Source: B18-G4 sp032250805 (GTDB taxonomy: Bacteria; Bacteroidota; Bacteroidia; Bacteroidales; B18-G4). Taken from it: DNA of 64,000 nucleotides. Under the pieces are notes generated by a model. The model had not been told where the DNA came from. It did no database searches and saw only the letters and a list, made by a program, of their open reading frames with translations. The DNA lies in contig JAVVEM010000010.1 in the NCBI GenBank assembly GCA_032250805.1, forward strand, positions 34,064 to 98,063, written 5' to 3'. The first letter of the stretch is position 1, and every line of letters begins with the position of its first letter. The position numbers and the translations under genes were made by a program. Below are positions 7,435 to 16,657 of this stretch, piece after piece.

Positions 7435-9222
7435 TCACTCCACAGGCAGGCGTTCCACATCATGGCGTTCGATGATTTTCCCCACCGGGTAAAGATTCTT
7501 GTTTTGATCCCACCAGGGGGTTTTTGAATAAAACCAATTGAGAATAGCCCACTGTGAGCGGGCAAATTCAGAATCTTCAGCTTTTTTCTTTTCAAAGCTG
7601 GTTTTTAAGCCAGGGTCATTTTCGAGCATCTCCCTGGCCAGGCCTTCCATCACGTAAGTTTCAGAATATTCTTTCTGTTCAAAAATGGCATTAAAAAAGC
7701 CCCAGCGAACATATGAGTCGGGTGCCAGGGGTTCGAGTATATTGGCAATCACTCTTGCAGTACGCTGGTTCATATCGATCACAGCAGAACCTTTCGGAAA
7801 ATAAATTGTATCACGCGAAGCGGTATATTCAATATTACTGAGCATAAACCGTCCTTCGTTCGGACTACGGATCCAACGTGGATCTTCAAAGCGGTATTGC
7901 TCTACCCATATCTCTGAATCTTCACGCAGATAATCAACCCTTACGCCATGTAATGCCAGCCGGTAGATTACTTCATACCATTGTGGGGGGATAATATAAG
8001 CTTCGGGCATATCTGTTTCGGCCTCCGGAACAGCTTTGTTAAACCATGGCAATTCGAAGGTTACTGGCCGGTCGGAATGATACTGATACCATTTCCCCCC
8101 CGTCAGCTCGCTTTCAACAATTTCGTATTCTACTCCTTTAAACTCTACCATGATGCTGTCGGTGTCGTCTCTCTTCCAGTTGATTGGAAACGGCCGGTCG
8201 CGGAATGATTCGCCGGCAGTAGTTTCATCAGCGATTTTGATCATCACTTTCAGTTTATCGGCATGTTGGTTCAGGTATTGCGCCGAAAGGTCCAGCAACG
8301 CATAAGTAGCTTCGACTCTTTGTTTATGGGGTTTGAGCATATGTGTTTCGATCAGCAATCCGGGCCTGTTTTGTATAGCTGTGTATCCTTGCGACAAACG
8401 GGGTGGAGCTACCCCTGAGCGAAGACCACTCTGCGGGTCATGCCATCGCTGGAAGCTCACGTAGGGATACATGAGGTGCTCGCCTGTATCCATAAATCCC
8501 TGCACCCAGGGCAGGAATTCGTTTTTCTGCCAATGTGTTAGCATAGGATCCATGTTACCGAAAACTTCCATTACATAGGTGATCACGTATTGATAATCGG
8601 CCCCGTCGGAGGAATGACAGTCGATAAAAAAGTCGGGCAGCCAGCTTGTGAACATTTTCAGCCATGCATGCATTTCGGGCGTATCGGCCTTGAGGAAATC
8701 ACGGTTCAGGTTCAGGTTTTGTGAATTGGTGCGCCAGCCCATTTGCCCGGGTCCGTTTTGGTTGATACGGTGAAAAGGGCCATAGCGCTTAAGCCCATCC
8801 ACATTAAAAGCCGGTAAAAAAATAAATGTTACATTTTCGAGTAAATGTTCTTTTTCCAGGGTGATGGCAATATCGCGCATGAGCATGAGGATGGCATCGG
8901 TACCTTCGGCTTCGCCCGGATGAATACCTCCTTCGATCAGCATAATCACATTCCCTGTAGCACGGACATCTTCGGGTGTGTGCAATCCTGTTTTATTTAT
9001 GATGAGCATGGGTATTTCATACCCGCCGGCACTTTTCCCCATCATCTGATAACTTACCAACGGAGAGGCTTTCGCGAGCCGCTTGCTAAAATCCATTACC
9101 TCTTCGTATGTGGCGGTTTTCAGACCAACAGACTGTTCAAAGGGTGTTGTCCATGAAGTTTCCTGAGCAAGGAGCATGCCGTTCAGGCCCAGCAATAAAA
9201 CAACAAATATTATATTTTTCAT
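7435..9222 (-). CDS. secreted M14-family zinc carboxypeptidase
   Basis: Secreted metallopeptidase of 595 residues. A signal peptide (MKNIIFVVLLLG... ending at LLAQ) precedes an M14 peptidase domain. The zinc ligands appear as GGIHPGEAEG (His and Glu of HxxE) and CHSSDG (His), the substrate-binding Asn-Arg as LNLNRDF, and the general-base Glu in LLIETH. About 260 residues follow the catalytic domain, as in other large Bacteroidota M14 proteins. I start at the ATG at 9222, since the two codons before it are TTG ATT. Probably periplasmic or outer-membrane located, taking part in peptide scavenging. No neighbour points to a more specific role. Confidence 0.9.
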   Translation of the reverse strand: MKNIIFVVLLLGLNGMLLAQETSWTTPFEQSVGLKTATYEEVMDFSKRLAKASPLVSYQMMGKSAGGYEIPMLIINKTGLHTPEDVRATGNVIMLIEGGIHPGEAEGTDAILMLMRDIAITLEKEHLLENVTFIFLPAFNVDGLKRYGPFHRINQNGPGQMGWRTNSQNLNLNRDFLKADTPEMHAWLKMFTSWLPDFFIDCHSSDGADYQYVITYVMEVFGNMDPMLTHWQKNEFLPWVQGFMDTGEHLMYPYVSFQRWHDPQSGLRSGVAPPRLSQGYTAIQNRPGLLIETHMLKPHKQRVEATYALLDLSAQYLNQHADKLKVMIKIADETTAGESFRDRPFPINWKRDDTDSIMVEFKGVEYEIVESELTGGKWYQYHSDRPVTFELPWFNKAVPEAETDMPEAYIIPPQWYEVIYRLALHGVRVDYLREDSEIWVEQYRFEDPRWIRSPNEGRFMLSNIEYTASRDTIYFPKGSAVIDMNQRTARVIANILEPLAPDSYVRWGFFNAIFEQKEYSETYVMEGLAREMLENDPGLKTSFEKKKAEDSEFARSQWAILNWFYSKTPWWDQNKNLYPVGKIIERHDVERLPVE

Positions 9223-9255
9223 AATCAAGGTTTTAGCAAAAGGGTTCTTTCCCTA

Positions 9256-10167
9256 TCAGGGTTGGGGCGATTTTTCGGCATCCCATTCATAATCAACATA
9301 CTCCCAGCAAAAGTCATCTCCTTCAATATAAACCATCAGATACCCTTCTTCAATATCATGATTCGGGCCTTCCCACCAATGTCCGGAAATTGCTCCTGAA
9401 GTGATAAAACTAATACCATTTATCTCTATGTATTCGAGGTAATGAAGATGTCCCTGCAGAACCAGTTTAAGATTGTGAGCAGCAAACAAATCCAACACAT
9501 CCCTGGCATTCTCAACCACAAGGCCGTGATAGTCAGGGGCGTATTCGCCATATAATATTTGGGTAAAGACAGTAATAAACGGGATATGTGTTGAGATAAC
9601 GATAGGGGTTTTGGTATCTACCTTCAAAAGGTCGGCTTTTAACCATTTCATCTGGACCTGATCAACCATTCCGATATATTCACGTTCTTCAGTATCCATA
9701 ATACTATTTAACACTATAAAATGCCATCCTTTATGATCAAATGAATAATATGTTTCGCCGATCCGTTTTTCATACATTCCATATCGATACTCCGCGTGGT
9801 CGGGCGAAACACCGCTCACTTCATATATGCCAAATAACTCATGGTTACCGATTGAATTATAAACCGGCATTTTAAATCCTTTTACTTCTTCGATATACAT
9901 ATCATATAAACTATCGGCACTTTCATAAGGCTCCTCCAGGGCGTCCATGATCAGGTCTCCGCCGGTAAGCACAAAATCGGGTTGCATAGCGTTTATATCG
10001 GCAATCGCTTTCCGGAAACCTTCAGGGGCCTGATCTTCCTTTTGCAAGTGAATATCGGTAATGAAGGCAAAGGAGAATGTTTCTGCTTCAGGTTTAGTGT
10101 CAGTAGTGCAGGAAGCAATGGCCAGGATAAATATTGTCAGGAATAACAATGTAGGGATTCTTTTCAT
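9256..10167 (-). CDS. lipoprotein metallophosphoesterase (calcineurin-like)
   Basis: A predicted lipoprotein: the signal peptide ends in the lipobox LAIASC, with Cys20 as the lipidation site. The calcineurin-like phosphoesterase motifs follow in order: TDIHL (DxH), GGDLIMD (GD), IGNHELF (GNH), STHIPF and QGHLHY (GHxH), which together bind a two-metal centre. The substrate is unknown, and such proteins range from phosphodiesterases to acid phosphatases. It lies 33 bp upstream of the M14 peptidase gene on the same strand, so the two may be one transcript. Confidence 0.9.
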   Translation of the reverse strand: MKRIPTLLFLTIFILAIASCTTDTKPEAETFSFAFITDIHLQKEDQAPEGFRKAIADINAMQPDFVLTGGDLIMDALEEPYESADSLYDMYIEEVKGFKMPVYNSIGNHELFGIYEVSGVSPDHAEYRYGMYEKRIGETYYSFDHKGWHFIVLNSIMDTEEREYIGMVDQVQMKWLKADLLKVDTKTPIVISTHIPFITVFTQILYGEYAPDYHGLVVENARDVLDLFAAHNLKLVLQGHLHYLEYIEINGISFITSGAISGHWWEGPNHDIEEGYLMVYIEGDDFCWEYVDYEWDAEKSPQP

Positions 10168-10234
10168 AATTATCAGACATTAAGTATTTTTTGAAGTCAA
10201 ACAAAAATAGAAAATTACACCAATATCGCATGCT

Positions 10235-10262
10235 GTTGCATAATATATTTTATGTAAATTTG
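10235..10262 (+). promoter_or_regulatory. promoter of the DUF3857 gene pair
   Basis: TTG (10235-10237), a 17-bp gap and TAAATTTG (10255-10262) fit the Bacteroidota consensus. The ATG follows 24 bp downstream. Confidence 0.6.
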
Positions 10263-10286
10263 TCTATCATTTAAATCTTTCCTCCT

Positions 10287-12251
10287 ATGTTTAAAAGAAT
10301 TTCAGGATTTATTGCAATCATACTGTTTGCAATCAGTGTCCAGGCCAATCCCATTCATGATCTGATAAAACAATCGGGTGACGCTGCCGACTATCCGGGT
10401 GCCGGAAAGCTCATCATTTTCGACAGCATCTTTTCTGATGTGCAGGAAACCGGTCTTACATATGTATATACACATCGTTTGTACAAGGTTCTTACCCCCG
10501 AAGGGGCCCTGGATCTAAACACCATTATCTATGGCTATGATCCTTTGTCGGCTTATGTTGAGATCCGCAAAGTTCTTATCCACAGAAACAATGGTGATGT
10601 TGAGGAATTGGATACCAGCAATGTTATGGACTACCCGGCACCTGCCCGGGCCATATACTGGGGGGCCAGCGAAAAAATGATCGAAGTGGGAAGACTGGAG
10701 CCCGGAGATGCCGTTGAGGTATTTCTCTTCAGAAAAGGCTTTACTTATGCCTTGCTTACCGATAACGGTGATGACGATAAATATATCCCTCCCATGCGCG
10801 GTCATTTTTACGATATCATTGAATTCTGGAGCCGTGACCCTATCATGGAAAAGGTTTATCAAACACTGGTGCCAGCCGATAAATTGGTTCAATACGAAGT
10901 ATATAATGGCGAAGTCCGTTCCTCACTCTGGAAAAAGGGCGACAAGATGTTATACACCTTTGCAAAGAAGGATATTAAGCCTATGCAATATGAGCCCGGC
11001 ATGGTGGCCTTTTCTGATGTGGCTACAAAACTGCTCATCAGCTCAAGCCCCGACTGGTATGCCAAATCACTCTGGTTCTATAATGTTAATGAAGATTATG
11101 GCAGTTTTGATGTTGGTCCTGAGGTAAAAGCAAAAGTAGATGAGATATTGAAAGGCAACGCAAAAACCGAAATGGATTCTATTTCGCTGCTCACCCACTG
11201 GGTAGCTGATGAGATCCGTTATTCGGGTATTTCCATGGGGCCGGGCGAAGGTTATACTTTACATAAGGGCGATATGACCTTTTTGGATCGCTGTGGTGTA
11301 TGTAAGGATAAGGCCGGTATGCTGGTAACGATGTTGCGGGCGGCGGGTTTTGAGTCCTACCCAGCCATGACCATGGCAGGTTCGCGCATCGACTACATTC
11401 CGGCCGACCAGTTCAATCACAGTGTTACGGTTGTTAAGCTACGCAACGGAGAATATGAGTTGCTTGATCCTACCTGGGTGCCTTTCCTCAGAGAATTATG
11501 GTCGAGTGCCGAACAGCAACAAAATTATTTGCTTGGTGTTCCGGAAGGCGCCGACCTGGGCATTACCCCGCTTTCTCCACCCGAAAATCATTATTTTAGA
11601 TTAACAGGCAGCTCAAGCATTCAAAAAGACGGTAGTTTGGAAGGCATGTTTGTTCTGGAAGCCGAAGGACAATCGGATGGAGCCATCAGGGGCATGTTTA
11701 CACGCGCATTCAAGCATAGCTGGGATCAAAACCTCGAACGTGAGCTCAAGCAGAAATATCCCCTTATGGAGATCACAAGCCTTGAATATGACGATCCTTA
11801 TAATTACCTGGCCGGTCCGGTTAAAATAAAGATCAGTTATACGATAAAAGATTTTGCCATCATAACTGATGATGAGATCATCTTCACCCCGCTAATTGTT
11901 TCGGGCATTTTTAGCCGGGCCATGTCGCACATGTATTTTAATACCGACATGAAAGAACGTGATTATCCATTCCGCGACCGTTGCTCGAGGCTCGTAGAGC
12001 TAAAAGAAAACATAAAACTGCCCGGAAGTTTCACCAAAGTGTATTTTCCCGAAGCCGACGCCTTCGATGCTGAACCTGCTTCCTTTGAAGGAGGTTATGA
12101 ACTTTCGAAATCCGGCAACGGGATCAGGGTAGATGAAACCATAAACCTGAAGAAAAGGATCTACGAAAAAGACGATTGGGATGCTTTTAGCAGGGCCGTA
12201 TCAGCTCAGCAAAAATTCGCCAGGCAACCGGTCATCCTTAAATTCAATTAA
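10287..12251 (+). CDS. DUF3857 and transglutaminase-domain secreted protein
   Basis: A 654-residue exported protein with a signal peptide (residues 1-20, ending VQANP). A DUF3857 beta domain lies at about 50-250, a transglutaminase-like domain at about 280-400, and a C-terminal beta domain follows. The papain-like triad is intact: Cys339 in CGVCKDKA, His378 in FNHSVTV and Asp394 in LLDPTW. Enzymes of this superfamily act as proteases or transferases on peptides, but the substrate of this family is not known. It is the first gene of a pair: the next gene has the same architecture and starts 19 bp downstream, which fits co-transcription and a joint function. Confidence 0.88.
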   Translation: MFKRISGFIAIILFAISVQANPIHDLIKQSGDAADYPGAGKLIIFDSIFSDVQETGLTYVYTHRLYKVLTPEGALDLNTIIYGYDPLSAYVEIRKVLIHRNNGDVEELDTSNVMDYPAPARAIYWGASEKMIEVGRLEPGDAVEVFLFRKGFTYALLTDNGDDDKYIPPMRGHFYDIIEFWSRDPIMEKVYQTLVPADKLVQYEVYNGEVRSSLWKKGDKMLYTFAKKDIKPMQYEPGMVAFSDVATKLLISSSPDWYAKSLWFYNVNEDYGSFDVGPEVKAKVDEILKGNAKTEMDSISLLTHWVADEIRYSGISMGPGEGYTLHKGDMTFLDRCGVCKDKAGMLVTMLRAAGFESYPAMTMAGSRIDYIPADQFNHSVTVVKLRNGEYELLDPTWVPFLRELWSSAEQQQNYLLGVPEGADLGITPLSPPENHYFRLTGSSSIQKDGSLEGMFVLEAEGQSDGAIRGMFTRAFKHSWDQNLERELKQKYPLMEITSLEYDDPYNYLAGPVKIKISYTIKDFAIITDDEIIFTPLIVSGIFSRAMSHMYFNTDMKERDYPFRDRCSRLVELKENIKLPGSFTKVYFPEADAFDAEPASFEGGYELSKSGNGIRVDETINLKKRIYEKDDWDAFSRAVSAQQKFARQPVILKFN

Positions 12252-12270
12252 TCTTATAATCCATCAAACA

Positions 12271-14076
12271 ATGAAATCACTAACCATATATCTAAGTTTT
12301 TTCCTGAGCTTTTTCATCATCCACAATGCCCTGTCGCAGGAAGCAGGAGATGCCGTTTATAATACCCTTATACAGGAATATACGCTAAATGATGATGGAA
12401 GCACTGATTACCATGAATATAAGGAAATAAAACTGCTCAGTCATATGAGTTTTCACCGTCTTTATGGCGAAACCTTTGTTATTTACGATCCGCAGTATCA
12501 GGAGTTAAAAATTAACGAAGCCTATACCATCATGGCCGACGGTAAAAAGGTTGTCGTCCCCGACAATGCTTTTAACGAAGTATTGCCCAGGGATGCAGCC
12601 CAGGCTGCGCCACACAATCACCTCAGGGAAATGGTGATCACACATACCGGTCTTGAAGTTGGGGCCACCATTTACCTCGACTACAACCTGAAGAGCAAGC
12701 CCGGATATATGCAAACCTTTATGGGTGAAGAGGTGATCCGCGAAATCATTCCCACCAAAGAAAAACAGGTGATCATTCATATACCCGTCGACATGGAGTT
12801 GCATTACAAGGTGCTCAATATCCGTACTGCGCCCGGGATCACAGAAGGGAAAGACACAAAAACATTTACTTTCAGTTTTAAGGAAATGGCAGAAAGTACC
12901 GGCGAATGGGGCACAGATGCCAGCTTGCTGCCGAGATTATTTTTCAGTACTGCCAAAGACCTTGAGCGCGCTTACTTTCCGTTTGTCGCTCAAAAAGCCT
13001 TTACTTACCAGGCCAGCTCTGCGATGCAGAATGCTGTTAACAAACTCAAAGAAGAAACCAAAGGTGAACTTGACCTGGCCCTGGCCATTCAAAAAATGGT
13101 GGTTAACGAAGTGGGATCATGGAACCTTTCGCTTCGTCACACTGCTTTTAAATGCCGTACACCCCGTGAGGTGTGGGAGTCGAATGCAGGCACGCATCTG
13201 GAGAAAACTGTACTCATGGCAACACTTTTGCAAGAGGCCGGTCTCAGTGCTGTTCCTGTTGCCATTATCCCTGAAAAATATTACGACAGGAATGTAGGGA
13301 GCCTATACATGATGAAAGATTTTGCCGTTCAGGTGAAGTCCGATGGTGAATTTTTTTATCTTTCGGCAACACATTTACATAACCAGGACCTTGCCTATGG
13401 TCTGGCAAACAAAAAAATGCTTATCCTCGACGGAGCCATTGAGAGCCTTCGCACAATTGATCCGGTAAATCAGCGGTCGGAGATCATCTGTGAAGCAAAA
13501 ATGGTGAATCACGACAATGAAAAGATCAGTGGTGAAATGAATGTGAAGCTTACGGGCTCTGCCAATCCATACTTTCGCCTTTCACAGGACACTTCATACG
13601 CAAAGAAGTTAGTTCCGGGAGTGACTGATGTTAGCCTCAGCAAACTTAGTCCCAACGAAAGTGCTTTCACCCTTGAACTCGAGAAGAGTGGTATTTTCAA
13701 GGAATATAATGATTATATATTCCTTCAGTTGTTTGAGTCGGGCCAGGGAATTGCTTCGTGGGGATTTACATATATTGAAACCGGCAGGCAGGCACCAATC
13801 AAACTCAGGGAGCTTATCACAGAAATATACCGCTACACCATTGAATTGCCAGAGGGCTATCAATTGGTCAGCCCTCCAATATCTGTAGATATCGATAACC
13901 CGGTAGGGAGTGTAAAGATCAATCTCAGGCAGGAAGGCAATCTGATTTATGCTTCACGCGAGATCCACCTTAAACAGGATGTGATAAATTATAGTGAGTT
14001 CGGCCTTTTTACACAGATATGGGAAGCCTGGATGAACCCGGTGTCAAAAGAAATTGTATTTACAAAGGCCGATTAG
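12271..14076 (+). CDS. DUF3857/transglutaminase-like protein, catalytic triad lost
   Basis: A 601-residue paralogue of the preceding gene, with a signal peptide (MKSLTIYLSF... ending NALSQ), a DUF3857-like domain and a transglutaminase-like domain. Aligned on the shared pattern, the catalytic Cys is His309 (AGTHLEKT in place of CGVCKDKA), the His is Phe (KDFAVQV) and the Asp is Ser (YLSATH). It is therefore probably a non-catalytic partner or binding protein. I start at the ATG at 12271, because it gives a proper signal peptide. The longer open frame from 12181 only overlaps the upstream gene. No stop or frameshift suggests decay. Confidence 0.82.
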   Translation: MKSLTIYLSFFLSFFIIHNALSQEAGDAVYNTLIQEYTLNDDGSTDYHEYKEIKLLSHMSFHRLYGETFVIYDPQYQELKINEAYTIMADGKKVVVPDNAFNEVLPRDAAQAAPHNHLREMVITHTGLEVGATIYLDYNLKSKPGYMQTFMGEEVIREIIPTKEKQVIIHIPVDMELHYKVLNIRTAPGITEGKDTKTFTFSFKEMAESTGEWGTDASLLPRLFFSTAKDLERAYFPFVAQKAFTYQASSAMQNAVNKLKEETKGELDLALAIQKMVVNEVGSWNLSLRHTAFKCRTPREVWESNAGTHLEKTVLMATLLQEAGLSAVPVAIIPEKYYDRNVGSLYMMKDFAVQVKSDGEFFYLSATHLHNQDLAYGLANKKMLILDGAIESLRTIDPVNQRSEIICEAKMVNHDNEKISGEMNVKLTGSANPYFRLSQDTSYAKKLVPGVTDVSLSKLSPNESAFTLELEKSGIFKEYNDYIFLQLFESGQGIASWGFTYIETGRQAPIKLRELITEIYRYTIELPEGYQLVSPPISVDIDNPVGSVKINLRQEGNLIYASREIHLKQDVINYSEFGLFTQIWEAWMNPVSKEIVFTKAD

Positions 14077-14090
14077 CAGCCGGTTTGCAA

Positions 14091-15023
14091 CTAAATGCCC
14101 GAAGTGTTCAGGTTACCAAGGCTGACGGTGATCCTTTGCTTACTTTCTTTTTTATTATCGGCATAGGCATACAGGGTAACCTGCAGGTGCAGGTTAAAAA
14201 TATTCATGAGCATTTCTTTGGATTGTATTTGTCCAACCCGGAGTATATCTGAGTTTATAATTCCTGTATACCGCGAAAGACGGGTGTTAATAATATCATT
14301 TTCGCCCGTTCTGATATGTTTCTTATCATAATCGGTGAATTCATAGATATTGGCAATATCATGAATGGTATATGTTTGAAGATTTTCGATCCCGTCAATG
14401 TTCGTAAGGAACCAATCATAGGTACGTTGGTCAAGCAGGCAACGGTTCAGGCTGTCTTTTTCAAGAATACGTGCATTGTTGATAATGGCGCTGCCATAAT
14501 AATTGTTCTCAAAATGAAATACGGTATCGTAGGTAACAGCATAGCGCAGGGAAAGACTGCCAATGATATTCCTGAGCTTGGGAAAGTGGTGATATGCGTT
14601 GAAGGCCCTCACCATCATTTCAAAGTTTATGGCAAAGAAAAGTGAATGCAAAGGGGTTTCGAAGATCAGGAAGCCGCCATCGCCGGTGCTGATGAACGAT
14701 TTTTCGATCTTTTCCTTGTTATAATGCTGGAATACAAACTGGTTATTTTCGAGGCACAGCCGGATCGCTTTATCGAACAATATTTTGAACAAGGCCGGGA
14801 TCAGGGTTTGTTCCAGGTGTTTATATAAACCATAGCGGTATATACCGATACCCAGAACCGACACTCTTTTAAATTCCTTAAGGTTTACATAACGTTCCAG
14901 TTCGTGATAAAGGTCGTCACTCTGCGGGATCTTGTTCACCTTATCATAAATAGACTCTGTATCTACTTTTCTCAGCAATTCCAGGATCTGGTCATGCTGC
15001 ATTCGTTTGATCCGTTTCTTCAT
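14091..15023 (-). CDS. degenerate class III nucleotidyl cyclase-like protein
   Basis: A 310-residue soluble protein. Its middle follows the order of a class III cyclase homology domain: FKRVSVLGIGIYRYG (first strand), STGDGGFLIFETP (GDG turn), RYAVTYDTVF then YGSAIINNARILEK, which resembles the G..VN.AARLE segment. The first metal-binding aspartate is replaced (GIGI for the usual FADI) and the transition-state arginine is shifted by one position, so cyclase activity is doubtful. It may bind a nucleotide or act as a sensor. The assignment is by eye, and an unrelated alpha/beta fold remains possible. It is convergent with the gene before it, 14 bp apart. Confidence 0.5.
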   Translation of the reverse strand: MKKRIKRMQHDQILELLRKVDTESIYDKVNKIPQSDDLYHELERYVNLKEFKRVSVLGIGIYRYGLYKHLEQTLIPALFKILFDKAIRLCLENNQFVFQHYNKEKIEKSFISTGDGGFLIFETPLHSLFFAINFEMMVRAFNAYHHFPKLRNIIGSLSLRYAVTYDTVFHFENNYYGSAIINNARILEKDSLNRCLLDQRTYDWFLTNIDGIENLQTYTIHDIANIYEFTDYDKKHIRTGENDIINTRLSRYTGIINSDILRVGQIQSKEMLMNIFNLHLQVTLYAYADNKKESKQRITVSLGNLNTSGI

Positions 15024-15112
15024 TTTACAGAAAATTTAAATCAAAGTTAATGAACCTGCAGTATAAAATGAAAGAAATCCTGCAATCAGATGATTATTTA
15101 TCATTGCCTGCT

Positions 15113-15120
15113 TATCTTTG
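15113..15120 (+). promoter_or_regulatory. -7 element next to the thpR start
   Basis: TATCTTTG matches TAnnTTTG and ends 7 bp before the ATG at 15128. Transcription starting about 7 bp downstream would give a leaderless or nearly leaderless mRNA. The element supports 15128 as the start, since an upstream ATG at 15050 would place it inside the gene. Confidence 0.5.
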
Positions 15121-15127
15121 TTATCTG

Positions 15128-15685
15128 ATGAAACGCTTATTTGCAGCCATTAAGATACATCCCGGCGAGGCCTTTCTTGGGCGCTATTTTTCGTTGAAGA
15201 ACAAGCTTAAAAACGAAAAGATAAAGTGGGTTGACCCAGAAAACATTCACATTACGCTTAGGTTTATAGGCGAAACTCCGGAGCATCACATCCCTGCAAT
15301 AGTCGTTGCCTTAAGGCAGGCGGCCCATGTATTTTCGGCTTATGAGCTAAGCCTTTCCGACACCGGAATATTCGGCAGTTCATATAAGCCCAGGGTGATC
15401 TGGTTCGGTCTGCACGACAAAGGTGAAACAGCTGATCTGGCAGAAAAGATTTTATCTGAACTGGAAAATACCGGTTTTGAGCGCGACAGGCAGAATTTCG
15501 TACCCCACCTTACGGTTGGCAGGATCAAACATCTTGAGAACAAAAAATACTTTCAAGAGGTGATCGATAAGTACAGGGAAAGCTTTTTACAAAAAGAAGA
15601 GGTGACGGAGTTTCACCTCTTCGAGAGCATTCTCCGTTCACAAGGCCCGGAGTATCATATTATTGAGAGTTTTAAACTTATTTGA
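15128..15685 (+). CDS. thpR: RNA 2',3'-cyclic phosphodiesterase (LigT/2H family)
   Basis: A 185-residue 2H phosphoesterase that hydrolyses 2',3'-cyclic phosphates on RNA ends and is linked to RNA repair or end processing. The two family motifs are present: HITL (His41) and HLTV (His127), set in NIHITLRFIGE and PHLTVGR. The start MKRLFAAIKI matches the family, so I take the ATG at 15128. The 26 extra upstream codons available from 15050 look non-coding. Length is normal. It is convergent with the DUF6249 gene, 13 bp apart. Confidence 0.9.
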   Translation: MKRLFAAIKIHPGEAFLGRYFSLKNKLKNEKIKWVDPENIHITLRFIGETPEHHIPAIVVALRQAAHVFSAYELSLSDTGIFGSSYKPRVIWFGLHDKGETADLAEKILSELENTGFERDRQNFVPHLTVGRIKHLENKKYFQEVIDKYRESFLQKEEVTEFHLFESILRSQGPEYHIIESFKLI

Positions 15686-15698
15686 GTGGAGGGTAATT

Positions 15699-16034
15699 CT
15701 ATTTATCTTTTTTGCCGTGGTATTTTTCCACAAAGTAGCTTATTACAAGCGCAAGGCCTCCAAACAAAAAGATCATTGAAAAATAGGATACTTCTTCCTC
15801 AAGGCAGGTTGTTGCTTCGATAATGTTTCCCAGCAGAATACCAATCGCAACACCAATCAGCAGCAGCCCGTAGCGGATACCGGCCATTCCCGGCCTGGTT
15901 TCATGGAAAATTGAAGGGTCGGCGCCCTTTTCAAGCAATGTCATTCTTTCTTTTTTTCTTACGCCCAGGTATACGATGCCATAGATAAATCCGAAAATCA
16001 CTATAAGGACGAGAACAGGAGTTAATTCAATCAT
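15699..16034 (-). CDS. small membrane protein, DUF6249-like
   Basis: A 111-residue protein with three predicted membrane segments (about residues 6-24, 50-70 and 83-103). The conserved-looking stretch RKKERMTLLEKGADP sits between the first and second. That pattern is the DUF6249 family of small Bacteroidota membrane proteins, whose function is unknown. In other genomes such genes often lie beside ECF sigma factors, but none is present here. It stands alone on the minus strand. Confidence 0.75.
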   Translation of the reverse strand: MIELTPVLVLIVIFGFIYGIVYLGVRKKERMTLLEKGADPSIFHETRPGMAGIRYGLLLIGVAIGILLGNIIEATTCLEEEVSYFSMIFLFGGLALVISYFVEKYHGKKDK

Positions 16035-16174
16035 GGTATTAAAATTTTAGTGGTTTATAATCTGTTTTTGTTCCTTTGACGCAAGGATGTTGAAGTGGTT
16101 ACAATTAAAGGTGATTAAAATTAGCCCGCGTTCATGGAATGGCCTAAAGCAGTGTAATATGGAGTGAAAAACAT

Positions 16175-16182
16175 TATCTTTG
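16175..16182 (+). promoter_or_regulatory. -7 element next to the GNAT gene start
   Basis: TATCTTTG ends 4 bp before the ATG at 16187, again implying an almost leaderless transcript. No clear TTG lies at the usual distance upstream. Confidence 0.45.
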
Positions 16183-16186
16183 CAAT

Positions 16187-16624
16187 ATGATTGAGATCAT
16201 TTCATTCAGAATTTCCGACAGGCCGGACCTGGCCGCAATGTCGAAACAGATCAGGCAAAGTGTTTTCGTTGAAGAGCAACATGTTGAGCCTGCCCTTGAA
16301 TATGATGAATATGAAGAAGAATCGACACATTACCTGCTAACTTATGATGGTATTCCGGTAGCCACTGCCCGCTGGCGTGAAACCGGTAAAGGTATAAAGC
16401 TGGAGCGTTTTGCCACACGGCTTTCGCATCGCAACAGGGGGCTTGGGGCGCACCTGCTCATGAAGGTTCTGGAGGATGTTATTCCACTCAGGAAAAGGAT
16501 CTATCTGAATGCCCAGTTAAAGGCTATTCCGTTTTATCAGCGCGAAGGCTTTGTTAAGATCGGAGATCAATTCACCGAAGCGGGTATTGAGCATTACGAG
16601 ATGGAACGAATGAACAAGGAATAA
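16187..16624 (+). CDS. GNAT family N-acetyltransferase
   Basis: A 145-residue acetyl-CoA-dependent transferase. RQSVFVEEQHVEP near the start and ERFATRLSHRNRGLGAHLL (the acetyl-CoA pyrophosphate loop, R/Q-x-x-G-x-G/A) are typical of the small group related to ElaA/YjcF. FYQREGFVKIG is the C-terminal motif. The acceptor substrate cannot be predicted. It is a single gene between the DUF6249 gene and the convergent mltF-like gene. Confidence 0.88.
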   Translation: MIEIISFRISDRPDLAAMSKQIRQSVFVEEQHVEPALEYDEYEEESTHYLLTYDGIPVATARWRETGKGIKLERFATRLSHRNRGLGAHLLMKVLEDVIPLRKRIYLNAQLKAIPFYQREGFVKIGDQFTEAGIEHYEMERMNKE

Positions 16625-16657
16625 CCTTAACCATTTATCCATCCCGATGAACCGTGG

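Noticed and set aside
12181..12270. N-terminal extension of the second DUF3857 gene
   Set aside because: It overlaps the upstream gene's end and would bury the signal peptide. The ATG at 12271 is the natural start.
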